A stretch of 10,221 nucleotides of DNA from Pyrodictium sp. (GCA_015662475.1 DQUB01000132.1:1-10221); one strand, 5' to 3'; positions 1 through 7,338 are shown, counted from the stretch's first letter. Notes: a model not told the origin generated them from the letters alone. Numbers and translations: made by a program.

Positions 1-14
1 GGCGACACCATATG

Positions 15-46
15 AGCTAGCCCACAGGAGGGGAGAGAGGCTAGCT
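15..46. repeat. 8-bp perfect inverted repeat
   Basis: AGCTAGCC at 15-22 is the exact reverse complement of GGCTAGCT at 39-46, with 16 purine-rich bases between. Each arm contains the self-palindrome GCTAGC, so it can also be read as a direct repeat of that hexamer. CTAG is common in this window, so chance is a real alternative. No gene nearby can be tied to it. Confidence 0.4.
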
Positions 47-893
47 GTGAGACAACATGTAACACCGTTTGAGTTTCAACGGCTATTCTTAGCATCCAAG
101 TATTTCTCTTGGGAGAGCGTAGGGTTAAGGTTTTGATCAGGTGTTCTCGATGTCATCGGGAAACCAGTCAAATACAAAAATGTTTTGGAGACTTTTACCC
201 AGCAAGATGCTCTAAGTTTGGCGTTGGAAGGTCATGCCGTGTTATCATTCTGCTTAAAACGTTCACAAACCCTCTTACTGGGGGTAGCCTGTTAGCGGTC
301 TAGCCCCTGCAGCCGAAATTTCTACACACAACCACCTTCAAGTACTACCCTTTGACATGCAAACTCTCCCATGCCACACCATAATCAGAGATTGCAGCGC
401 CACCTGTGTTCTGTCTGGAGTCTCTGGGCTAGCTCTAGCGTGGGTTGAGACTGTGGATGTGGTTCTTGCTGTAACACTTTTTGCCTCCAATTAGGCCTAA
501 CATGCCGCCTATACAGTCTATCTGAAGGCCTTGACATGTAGTTGCTCCGCTAAGGTCTATCCACGCGTTATTCTCGTAGGGCTAGACACCTCTATAATGG
601 TTTGTCTGTATTGGGCTATTTGGACCACTATTTTTGTCTCCTAGGTCTCCTAGCCATCCACCGTCTCGGTAGCTGCATTGTATGCTGTTTTGCGGGCATT
701 GTTCTGGGCCGCTCTTTGCATCCACATGCTGTCCCATGCTTCGTGTTGGCTAGTGCTTGTTTGTCTAGCTCTTTGCCTTCAATGTCTTGTCCAGTCTCTC
801 CCCGTGTTACCGTAGGCTAGAGGCTCGTGACCCAATAGACTGTCTAGGCTATGGTTCTGGGGTCTTGCGGGTGATGGTGGAGTTAACTGGCGC

Positions 894-918
894 TTAACTC
901 TACCCCCGGTAGAGTTAA
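894..918. repeat. 11-bp perfect hairpin with 3-base loop
   Basis: Bases 894-904 and 908-918 are perfect reverse complements around the loop CCC, giving an 11-bp stem. A second copy of the right-arm core, GAGTTAA, lies upstream at 880-886 and could pair with TTAACTC at 894-900 instead. The transcript could therefore form two mutually exclusive structures. It lies about 180 bp beyond the stop of the minus-strand gene that ends at 1102. It could be a 3'-end structure, a protein binding site, or a relic of a mobile element end. No T-run adjoins it, so a simple intrinsic terminator is not supported. Confidence 0.6.
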
Positions 919-929
919 CCTCGCACACC

Positions 930-950
930 ATGGGTGTTACCTGCACCCAT
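930..950. repeat. 7-bp perfect inverted repeat
   Basis: ATGGGTG at 930-936 pairs exactly with CACCCAT at 944-950 across a 7-base loop. The same ATGGGTG word recurs at 1014-1020, where GGTGTA (1017-1022) pairs with TACACC (1029-1034). Together with the 894-918 hairpin this makes a cluster of three small stem-loops within about 140 bp. Function is unknown. Confidence 0.4.
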
Positions 951-1101
951 TATCCTCAACCCCCGCTCTCCAACGCGAAGAGGGCTTTACACATTTTCAC
1001 TACAACGCATTGTATGGGTGTAAAAGTCTACACCATATTTTGTCAATGTGGGTGGAAACTTACAGCGCCAAAACCCCACCATGTACGTAGGCATCCGGTT
1101 T

Positions 1102-1515
1102 CTAACCTCCATGGTTTTCGCCTCTCCTTTCCTCTCCAAAGATCGCTGCCAGCCGGTCTGGAAGGCTATTCAGATACCTTGCAAGCCTTTCCCCATCAAT
1201 ATACTCTCTAGCTACAACAGCCAAGAACCTATCCTGGGAGAGAGGGACAGCTACAACCTTGTTCTCGCCACAACCAACAATTGTGTAGCCTCTACGGAGA
1301 GGTACTACACCACTAGCAAAAAGCCTCTCAAGAAAACCGATGACAATTCTCACCCACTCCTCAAGTCTACAAGGGTAGCAGTATGTTTTGCCTGCTAGCA
1401 CTAGAATTGCCTCTAAAATGTCCTCGCCATTTACAAGCAATGATAGTGGTCTAGCAACATTCTCGTCCTTCCTGCCAAGATCCTCTGCCTTATCCTCTGC
1501 CTCCTGACTAACCAT
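1102..1515 (-). CDS. Hypothetical protein, 137 residues
   Basis: I do not recognise this protein. The residue pattern looks coding: an acidic N-terminal tail (1-22), an amphipathic helical part (about 31-68) containing CYPC at residues 46-49, alternating hydrophobic strands (about 77-104) and a C-terminal helix (about 109-127). The helix-strand-strand-helix order is loosely like roadblock/profilin-type small domains, but that is only an impression. No membrane segment or signal peptide is seen. ATG at 1515 is the first possible start after an in-frame stop, and no good ribosome binding site precedes it, so the start is uncertain. It reads in the same direction as the ArnR-like gene upstream, with a 163-base gap containing a T-rich stretch, so it is probably transcribed separately. 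The chance that it is a real gene is fair, not high. Confidence 0.5.
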   Translation of the reverse strand: MVSQEAEDKAEDLGRKDENVARPLSLLVNGEDILEAILVLAGKTYCYPCRLEEWVRIVIGFLERLFASGVVPLRRGYTIVGCGENKVVAVPLSQDRFLAVVAREYIDGERLARYLNSLPDRLAAIFGEERRGENHGG

Positions 1516-1661
1516 AACTACCTGCCCTTCCCCACAACTCCTACCAACAACGCCCTATACCTGTGACATGACCGAATCTACTCAGAGCAGACTATCAGCT
1601 GCAACGACGATCAGCAGTAGACACACTACCTGTAGTCGAACTGTGATGGGAATATAGCTTG

Positions 1662-1678
1662 AAAGAATTTTTAAAAGT
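1662..1678 (-). terminator. T-rich transcription end after the ArnR-like gene
   Basis: Directly after the TAA stop at 1679 the minus strand reads two T-runs separated by an A-run (CTTTTAAAAATTCTTTC). Archaeal termination commonly uses short T-runs without a stem. The same AT block could instead act as a TATA-like element for the 137-residue gene further on. Confidence 0.35.
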
Positions 1679-2641
1679 TTACGTGTATGCTGCCAAGAGG
1701 ATTAAAGATAAAACAAAGCATGCAAGAGCAAAGCCTAGCAATGCCGCAAAGCATGTGCTAGGCCAAGCTGTTGTAGCAGCAATCGATAGGAGAGCTAAAA
1801 CACATGTTAGGATGCTAAACCTTCTCAAGACCAGCCTCTCAGCATAGCTGCCAAAGAGTTTAACTACTAGCCTTGCAGCAAAATTATGTTTCAACTTTAC
1901 ATAGACTGGCAGCCTGTAGTAGAGTAGTCTCCCCTCATCGGTAAGAGTCACGTAGGAGGTAACTGTCGAGACTCTAATACCAAAACTTTTGAGAATCCTA
2001 TAGAGTGGTTCAAGTCTGACAGGCTTTCTAATCTTCTTAAACAGCTTAACTTCTGCTGTTGCCGACATGTAGGGCTCCATGTAGGATTGCAGACGCTCTT
2101 GCGAGAGACCCACAACTCTTGCAAGCTCTTTCATGGAGAGATAGCCTTTCCTAGAAGACCCGAGAGCGATAATTATCTTTGCAAGATAGTATGATGGCTG
2201 CACAACTTTTTGGAGATCCCTTGCATCAGCTCTACCTCTAGCATGAGCTTTGCGAGCAACACTATTAAGACCGCTAACGCCAAGAAGATCGAATAGATCC
2301 TCTAGAAGCCTCTTCCCCTCATCTGTAAGTTCGAATAGCATACCATTACTTCCAACTCTACGTACAAGTCCTTTGTGTTCAAGCTTCCTAAGAGCATCCA
2401 AAACAGCCTTTTTACGATAGCCAATAAACCTTGAAATCTCGTCAGCTGATAGAGGCTTTCGTGCAAGAGCAAGCTCCAAGACTATGTCCAACTGTAGCTG
2501 TGAACGTGCAAAGTCAATCCTACTATCAATCTCTCTAAGCTTTCTAATCCCATTCCTAACCGGTTCTAGGAATCTCTCCCTAATCCTCTCCTTCTCGACA
2601 AAGTCGGCTAAAGACACACGCGTACACCCTTCGAACAACAA
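1679..2641 (-). CDS. ArnR-like membrane-bound transcription regulator
   Basis: A 320-residue protein, probably a DNA-binding regulator fixed to the cytoplasmic membrane. A basic/acidic helical N-terminus (10-50) is followed by a winged-helix domain at about 52-118, with recognition-helix-like text around residues 66-90 and the ending LTDEGKRLL. A second winged-helix-like region follows at about 152-242 and ends in a similar LTDEGRLLYY. Two hydrophobic helices lie at the very C-terminus (about 275-293 and 296-318). DNA-binding part first and a C-terminal helix pair last is the layout of the Sulfolobus ArnR/ArnR1 activators of archaellin transcription, and the position beside arl genes agrees. 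Having two winged-helix regions is unlike the shorter ArnR. The TTG at 2641 is the first start after an in-frame TGA; TTG at 2638 or GTG at 2617 are alternatives. Orthology to ArnR is inference. Confidence 0.75.
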   Translation of the reverse strand: MLFEGCTRVSLADFVEKERIRERFLEPVRNGIRKLREIDSRIDFARSQLQLDIVLELALARKPLSADEISRFIGYRKKAVLDALRKLEHKGLVRRVGSNGMLFELTDEGKRLLEDLFDLLGVSGLNSVARKAHARGRADARDLQKVVQPSYYLAKIIIALGSSRKGYLSMKELARVVGLSQERLQSYMEPYMSATAEVKLFKKIRKPVRLEPLYRILKSFGIRVSTVTSYVTLTDEGRLLYYRLPVYVKLKHNFAARLVVKLFGSYAERLVLRRFSILTCVLALLSIAATTAWPSTCFAALLGFALACFVLSLILLAAYT

Positions 2642-2736
2642 TAATCAAATTTACTTGATAGGGGGAAGAGGGGATCTCAATTCTACAATGCAACAACATT
2701 AACTATATGGGCCAAAGCCTGCAAGGTAGAGACACC

Positions 2737-2747
2737 CTTATATACAT
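2737..2747 (-). promoter_or_regulatory. TATA-like promoter for the ArnR-like gene
   Basis: On the minus strand the bases read ATGTATATAAG, a very good archaeal TATA box. Transcription would be expected to begin about 25 bases further, near 2715, leaving a leader of about 75 bases before the TTG start at 2641. A second AT-rich element (AAGTAAATTTGATTA, about 2642-2656) sits right before the start and could give a leaderless transcript from a later codon. Confidence 0.5.
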
Positions 2748-2859
2748 CTACATACAAGCCAGCACATGAACCTAAATGATTATCTCATGTAACATCTATT
2801 ACGGTCAAAACACGGTAGTACCGAGCATTTCCCCCGCACAGAAAGTAGCTGTTGAGGGT

Positions 2860-3258
2860 CTAGCTGTACGGGTATTTCTCACGCATTTTCTCCAACAGTT
2901 TCCATACATCGTCTACGGCTATGTAGAACTCGTTGTTCTTTGACGTTATTATGCCCATTTTTTCGAGCTTCTTCAGCCTCTTCACAATCTCTGATCTTGC
3001 TTCTCCAAAAGAAGCTTCAAGCTCTGAGAGATCTACATGGCCTTTCTCGACAATTCTACGAAGAACTTGGAGATCGTGCTTTGTTATAGTGGTTGTGTCG
3101 AGCTCGTCAAGAGGTTGAATTGCGTGTCCTCCTCCATACGTGGTGCTTGTTGCACGTTTAGACTTTTCTTTCTCCTTCAAAATGGCTATTGCAACTACGA
3201 CCCATGATATGGTTAGGAATATGAATAGTAGTGCAACTATCTCGATAACCAAGTGCAT
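2860..3258 (-). CDS. Membrane-tethered winged-helix protein, 132 residues
   Basis: A small DNA-binding protein anchored in the membrane. Residues 3-27 form one hydrophobic helix, followed by a highly charged stop-transfer stretch (KEKEKSKR, 29-36) that places the rest in the cytoplasm. After a flexible linker, residues 58-126 form a winged helix: a helix around LQVLRRIVEKG, a turn, a recognition-helix-like segment ending in VKRLKKLEKMG, and a wing with IITSKNNEFYIA. It starts only 2 bases after the stop of the 627-residue surface protein, with a GAGGTG ribosome site inside the end of that gene, so the two are almost certainly co-translated. The pair resembles the predicted membrane-associated regulators grouped as COG2512, where an extracellular beta domain, a membrane helix and a DNA-binding domain sit in one chain; here they are two proteins. 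The targets are unknown. Confidence 0.8.
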   Translation of the reverse strand: MHLVIEIVALLFIFLTISWVVVAIAILKEKEKSKRATSTTYGGGHAIQPLDELDTTTITKHDLQVLRRIVEKGHVDLSELEASFGEARSEIVKRLKKLEKMGIITSKNNEFYIAVDDVWKLLEKMREKYPYS

Positions 3259-3260
3259 CT

Positions 3261-5144
3261 CTACGCACCTCTACCATACCTTCTAAACAGGATTAGACCA
3301 AATGTTATGGATGTTGCAATAAGCGTGTATAGAAGCCAGTTCGGTAGAAGTTGTTGTGACGATATTATCTCTTGGAGTGGGCTTAGCTGGAGATTTCTAC
3401 TCTCTCGCTTTTCAACCTCTAGTGTAAATTGTGCCTCTTTCTCAACCCCATTGACTGCTACTACTAGCTTGTATGTGTAGGTTCCAGGCCTACTTGGAGC
3501 TCTATACCTGACAACATATGTTCCAGAAGACTCTTCAACAACCTCTAGAATGTGCTCACGAACCCACTGTGGTTTGGGCATTTCGACTAGCCTGTATAGC
3601 TTGAATGTTGCGTTGCGTGGTGGGCTAATAGCCACACGTACTTCGACAATTTCACCTGTTACAGCGCTTGTCTGTAGTGGTATCACCGCTATCCTGTACT
3701 CTCCCGTAGGCTTAGACTCTACAACCTTTAGCCTAAGAGGGTTTGACTCGTAGCCATGCTCATCTACGATCTTTACCAGATACTCTCCCGGCTCTAGTCT
3801 TGCTACAAGCTCGAATGTTGCTGGAATGTTTCTGCCTAGATACAAGCCTTTTGCAAGCACTATAGGCTTTCCACCGCCAGCTGGATAGGCTAGCAATGTT
3901 GCATTGTGTGAGTCTATGAGGCTTAAAACCGTAACTCTAATGGTCTTGTTGGCCTCAACTATAGAGGGTTCAAGCGACAATATCTTTAGCGGTGAGGCTA
4001 TTTCAACGTTTACCCTCTTCTCAACACATCCAGAAACACCAAGACCAGCAACATAGCATACTCTCACTTCTAGAGTAGTTGTACCAGTTTTATTGACTAC
4101 AACCTCACGTTCTACTGTTAAGCTGTCAAGGGTAGCTAGCCTCTCGCCAACTTCAAACCACAACTTGGTCTCATTGAACACCAGCTCAACTCCCTTAACA
4201 ACCACAGATTTAGTCCAAGCATTCGTTATCCTCACCACAACGGTGCTTGGTACACCTGCAACAAGCTTTGAAGTCTCTACATCGACTAGTAGTCTAACGT
4301 TTGGCTTCTCCAACACAATCTCTAACGGTGTTTCAACATAGAGTTTACCTGCTTTAGCATATCCTGTCAATGTTAACGAGCCATCTCCTCTCCATAAGGC
4401 AGCAAGGATTCTCTGCTCCACGAAAAACTGTGCACGTGCACTTGCCGTTGTAAGGTCTACTATGCGTGAAGCTAGAAGCCATTCACCAACTCTAACCCCT
4501 ACAACAACATCTTCTAGAGCTTTTGTAGAGTGCAGTGATACTAGTAGTCTTGCTGTAGAGGTTGGAGTCCAAGGTTGTACAGTCTCGATGCAAAGTTCTA
4601 GAGCAGTACCATTCTCTACCGAGACTCTACAAGAGCTTGTGTGGGTAGACTCTACAGACTTGACAAGTTTGACTATTAGCGGTGATAGGGGGTAGCTATA
4701 CTGTTTTGAAAGCCCATCTCCAAGCTTGTAGAGCAAGAGTGTGGGCTCTAAAACAACATAGTCTTCTTCGCAGTGGAGTAGAGAGGCTGTGGGTCTAACT
4801 GCTATGAGGCTGGAAAGTCTCTCACCTTTCCCCACAAGGCCTAGAAGATAGTCGTTTGAGCTTACAGTATCTCCGCATTTGAACACCAGTCTTAGAACAC
4901 CTATAACACTGCTATTCCCCTCAATTGACAGCGCATAGCCTACCATGAACGGTTTTGAGAAAACCCATTCATCGTCAACAACAAGTGCAAACTTTACCAC
5001 TCCAAGCCCTTCTACCCCAAACTCGTAGACCAGCTCTTGACATGATGCTATGCTGCTAGTAAAACTGGCTAGTAGAGACAATAGCGTTAGCAGTGCTAGC
5101 ACAAGTCTAGCTTTGCCCAAAAGAGCCCCGGAGACAACAAGCAC
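3261..5144 (-). CDS. Secreted, membrane-anchored Ig-like surface protein
   Basis: A 627-residue surface protein. The first 35 residues are a signal sequence with a hydrophobic core (about 13-29) that ends in IASC, which fits a lipobox. The body is almost all beta-strand text: an N-terminal part (36-280), then three segments resembling CARDB/Ig-like domains at about 281-382, 384-476 and 480-578. Residues 603-620 form one membrane helix followed by RRYGRGA, so the C-terminus is cytoplasmic and the body outside. Seven N-glycosylation sequons are visible (N77, 178, 324, 351, 399, 414, 511). It follows arlJ by 58 bases and is followed after 2 bases by the membrane-tethered winged-helix gene. It may be a sensor, a cell-wall or S-layer contact, or an archaellum accessory; I infer a sensor from the downstream partner. 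The GTG start is the longest option; TTG at 5120 is possible. Confidence 0.8.
   Translation of the reverse strand: MLVVSGALLGKARLVLALLTLLSLLASFTSSIASCQELVYEFGVEGLGVVKFALVVDDEWVFSKPFMVGYALSIEGNSSVIGVLRLVFKCGDTVSSNDYLLGLVGKGERLSSLIAVRPTASLLHCEEDYVVLEPTLLLYKLGDGLSKQYSYPLSPLIVKLVKSVESTHTSSCRVSVENGTALELCIETVQPWTPTSTARLLVSLHSTKALEDVVVGVRVGEWLLASRIVDLTTASARAQFFVEQRILAALWRGDGSLTLTGYAKAGKLYVETPLEIVLEKPNVRLLVDVETSKLVAGVPSTVVVRITNAWTKSVVVKGVELVFNETKLWFEVGERLATLDSLTVEREVVVNKTGTTTLEVRVCYVAGLGVSGCVEKRVNVEIASPLKILSLEPSIVEANKTIRVTVLSLIDSHNATLLAYPAGGGKPIVLAKGLYLGRNIPATFELVARLEPGEYLVKIVDEHGYESNPLRLKVVESKPTGEYRIAVIPLQTSAVTGEIVEVRVAISPPRNATFKLYRLVEMPKPQWVREHILEVVEESSGTYVVRYRAPSRPGTYTYKLVVAVNGVEKEAQFTLEVEKRESRNLQLSPLQEIISSQQLLPNWLLYTLIATSITFGLILFRRYGRGA
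3266..3271 (-). promoter_or_regulatory. Ribosome binding site GAGGTG
   Basis: GAGGTG matches the archaeal anti-Shine-Dalgarno perfectly and lies 7 bases before the ATG at 3258, within the last codons of the upstream gene. This fixes the start of the 132-residue gene and suggests translational coupling. Confidence 0.75.
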
Positions 5145-5150
5145 AATCCA

Positions 5151-5160
5151 CGATTAAAAG
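5151..5160 (-). promoter_or_regulatory. AT element between arlJ and the surface protein gene
   Basis: In the 58-base gap the minus strand reads CCCTCTTTTAATCG. This could be a T-rich stop signal for the arlG-arlJ transcript, a weak TATA box giving a start near 5129, or both. If it is a promoter, transcription would begin inside the first codons of the long GTG reading frame and favour the later TTG start at 5120. Confidence 0.25.
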
Positions 5161-5202
5161 AGGGTTGGCGAGACGGCGACCGGTAGACGACAACACTTGG
5201 TA

Positions 5203-6780
5203 CTACCCTATGACGAAGCTTGAGAGAAGAGACTCCATGGCCATCCCAGTAAAGTGCATTACTAGTCCAGAGGAGAGGAGGAAAACTGCTAGCGGTAGCA
5301 GCATTGTCTGCCAAAGACCTCCATGAGCTGCTCTAACAGCGTATGCATTCACAATGCTGACTAGCACGATGAACCCTGGAAGAATCTGCTCTATCGTGTA
5401 CAGCCCCAACGGGTGAAGGGTTAACGGTAGTTGTACAGCTACCTCGATTGCCTGGAACTTAGACAATATCATATCGAATATGTTGAGAAGCTTAACCACG
5501 GCCATGACTATACCCGCTAGTAGAGCATGCACCATGTACAGTGAATACTCGAAAGTCTTGGTAACCTGTTTCCTCTGCTTTTTCAGCTCTAAAAGGCTGT
5601 AAGCTGTATCGCTTAGAACAGTGCCTACACGAGCCATATTAGCTCCAGCATCTATCGAGTCGTATAGTATGTTTGTCAGTCTTCTCACAAGCTCGCTCCA
5701 AGAGTCGATGACAAGTCTACGCCACGCTATGGCAGGGTTTACTCCGAGAGTCAGTCTTGCTAGAAGCTTTCTCAAAAGCCTTGTCAATAGCCCGTAGTCG
5801 CTCCTAAGTACTGATCTAAGAGCTGTTGGAGGGTGGCCTACTAGAGAATATGCTATTCCAAAGCTTCTAACGAATATCGGGTAGAACGAATCTATTTCTC
5901 TCACGATACTCTCAACCTTCCTAGCGTATAGTCCAGCTGGTATGAGGGGGAGAGCGGATACCGCTATTGCGAGGTAGGGGCCTAGGAAATGGTAGCATGC
6001 TACTCCAACCAATATGCTTAGAAGGGTAGAGGTCAACACTACAATTCTAAGCCTAGATCTCAAAGGGTTTCCATGGCCATGGTCGTGGACTAGCTTGTCT
6101 TGTGGTAGAGAGCGGTGGATGATAAGTGCTAGAATGGCTAGTAGACCTACAACGCCGAAGTGGGATAGTATGAGGATTTCTTGGGGTACAGGGTGGAGAA
6201 AGGCCATAAGAGCCAAGGTTACAGCGAGGAATATCGAGCTTGAAGCAGCTGAGACGTATACTCCGAGAAGTACGCGTGCAGATTCAATAGCTCTAGTGTA
6301 AGCTGCACTGTACTCTGATAGCAGTGCTCTTCTCTCAATCTCTAGAAACTTTGCCGGATCTTCACCCATGTTCAGCACTTCTCCAAGCCTTAAAAGAAAG
6401 TCTCTAAACACCTCGTTTTTGACCTCTCCAAGCACAGCCCTTATAGCTCTAGCAAACCCGTAGCCCCACTCAACAGCGAGTAAGGCAATCCTCTTCAAAA
6501 CCCTAGAATACTCTCCATAGTCTCCCAACACACCGCCTAGAACAAACAGTCTTTTTCGAGGAGGTTTGCCAGTAGCAATAGAGTACATGTGGGTAACGAG
6601 ATAGACTAGATCCTCGTCAACAACATTGACTCTAATTCGCCGTGAAATCTTCTTCAGAGCAACATGTAGAACACCAACACCTAGTCCAACAGCCAATAGC
6701 AGTGGTTGGCCTAGCACATAAGCTGCTGTCGCTGAAGCCACAATAGCAGCTACTAGCTGGCTTGCAACTTTCCTCTCCAA
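5203..6780 (-). CDS. arlJ: Archaellum membrane platform protein ArlJ (FlaJ)
   Basis: The polytopic membrane platform on which the ArlI ATPase works, related to the type IV pilus/type II secretion TadB-GspF group. At 525 residues it has the usual family length. An N-terminal hydrophobic pair (about 7-40) comes first, then a cytoplasmic T2SF-like helical domain (about 55-165) with the family-like text GEVLNMGEDPAKFL. Membrane helices follow at about 168-222 and 246-285. A second T2SF-like domain (about 295-410) contains the matching IDAGANMARVG region, and further helices lie at about 414-434, 462-482 and 492-512. The start is TTG at 6780, preceded at 6 bases by GGGTGA, which overlaps the arlG stop; this supports co-translation with arlG. 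In most archaea arlJ directly follows arlI; here arlI is on the other strand about 2.8 kb away. Confidence 0.95.
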   Translation of the reverse strand: MERKVASQLVAAIVASATAAYVLGQPLLLAVGLGVGVLHVALKKISRRIRVNVVDEDLVYLVTHMYSIATGKPPRKRLFVLGGVLGDYGEYSRVLKRIALLAVEWGYGFARAIRAVLGEVKNEVFRDFLLRLGEVLNMGEDPAKFLEIERRALLSEYSAAYTRAIESARVLLGVYVSAASSSIFLAVTLALMAFLHPVPQEILILSHFGVVGLLAILALIIHRSLPQDKLVHDHGHGNPLRSRLRIVVLTSTLLSILVGVACYHFLGPYLAIAVSALPLIPAGLYARKVESIVREIDSFYPIFVRSFGIAYSLVGHPPTALRSVLRSDYGLLTRLLRKLLARLTLGVNPAIAWRRLVIDSWSELVRRLTNILYDSIDAGANMARVGTVLSDTAYSLLELKKQRKQVTKTFEYSLYMVHALLAGIVMAVVKLLNIFDMILSKFQAIEVAVQLPLTLHPLGLYTIEQILPGFIVLVSIVNAYAVRAAHGGLWQTMLLPLAVFLLSSGLVMHFTGMAMESLLSSFVIG

Positions 6781-6786
6781 CCACTC

Positions 6787-7257
6787 TCACCCTGGAAGCG
6801 GTGATGCAAACAGCTTCTCTGCAACAGCTTTTCCAGCAACAATCTTCACCACATATGGAGACTCCAAACCAGCAGTTGCATTGAGCTTCAAAACCAGCGT
6901 TTCACCTGGCTCCCAAACACTGTTAGGGTTCTCCAAATCCTCTGCATACAAGTTGCCTATTTTGACAGCATATATGTCGCCAATGGTGAGATTGCCGAAA
7001 TAGACCGTCAACTCTTCCAACACTATACTGGCAAGACCCACATTCTTCGCATAAACTTCAACAGAACCACTACCCTTATCATAAACGACATAGACGATCT
7101 CAATATGCGATTTTGCAGTAGCAGAACCCGCTTCCACAATATCTGAAAATTCTATGGCTAGACTTAGCAGTTGACCTATAATAGCTGCACCTAGAATAGA
7201 TGCTGCAACAACACTAGCAACAACAAGTATCGCTTCAGCAACAACGTTTGAAGCCAT
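6787..7257 (-). CDS. arlG: Archaellum stator protein ArlG (FlaG)
   Basis: ArlG is a single-pass protein whose beta-sandwich domain works outside the membrane and, with ArlF, ties the archaellum motor to the cell envelope. From the ATG at 7257 the product is 156 residues, the usual ArlG length. It begins MASNVVAEAILVVASVV, the family's N-terminal hydrophobic helix (about 4-30), followed by a strand-rich domain with the characteristic VYAKNVG (68-74) and a later GETLVLKLN strand. The frame stays open upstream to a TTG at 7338, with GTG at 7305 in between; the extra residues do not look like the family and lack a ribosome site, so I prefer 7257. The TGA stop lies 6 bases before arlJ. Transcription would start from the divergent control region. 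Confidence 0.85.
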   Translation of the reverse strand: MASNVVAEAILVVASVVAASILGAAIIGQLLSLAIEFSDIVEAGSATAKSHIEIVYVVYDKGSGSVEVYAKNVGLASIVLEELTVYFGNLTIGDIYAVKIGNLYAEDLENPNSVWEPGETLVLKLNATAGLESPYVVKIVAGKAVAEKLFASPLPG

Positions 7258-7338
7258 AACCCCGAGAATAAGGGTCTCTCTCAACAAGCCTATGCCTCTA
7301 GCCACGGACCACGACCAGCCACCGTCATAGCCCTGCAA

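Larger units (their letters stand above)
1..1101. other. Region without a supportable gene
   Basis: No reading frame here looks convincingly coding. Open stretches on both strands are short, and stop codons in the best minus-strand frame (about 300-840) occur at roughly the rate expected by chance. The stretch is rich in the tetranucleotide CTAG and holds several short perfect inverted repeats, described separately. It may be a true intergenic region, a decayed gene, or the untranslated end of whatever lies left of the window. I see no tRNA, rRNA or CRISPR repeat pattern in it. Confidence 0.5.

Noticed and set aside
109..303. 64-residue plus-strand reading frame with several cysteines (CSRC, later CSK and SCR) resembling a zinc ribbon
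   Set aside because: TTG start without a ribosome site, cysteine spacing not a clean pair of CxxC knuckles, and no gene context; most likely a chance frame.
1..1101. tRNA, rRNA or CRISPR array in the gene-poor left end
   Set aside because: No cloverleaf with conserved T-loop, no rRNA-like stretch and no regularly spaced direct repeats were seen on either strand.
602..1398. Plus-strand reading frames of 72, 93 and 116 residues
   Set aside because: Composition is Ser/His/Pro/Cys-rich without domain patterning, the frames overlap each other or the minus-strand 137-residue gene, and none has a ribosome site.
1659..1847. Short basic plus-strand reading frame
   Set aside because: It lies antisense to the C-terminal membrane helices of the ArnR-like gene and its sequence is explained as the mirror of those codons.
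7258..7338. 27-residue N-terminal extension of ArlG from TTG 7338
   Set aside because: No ribosome site, not family-like, and the TATA-like element lies only a few bases upstream, so transcription would start after the TTG.
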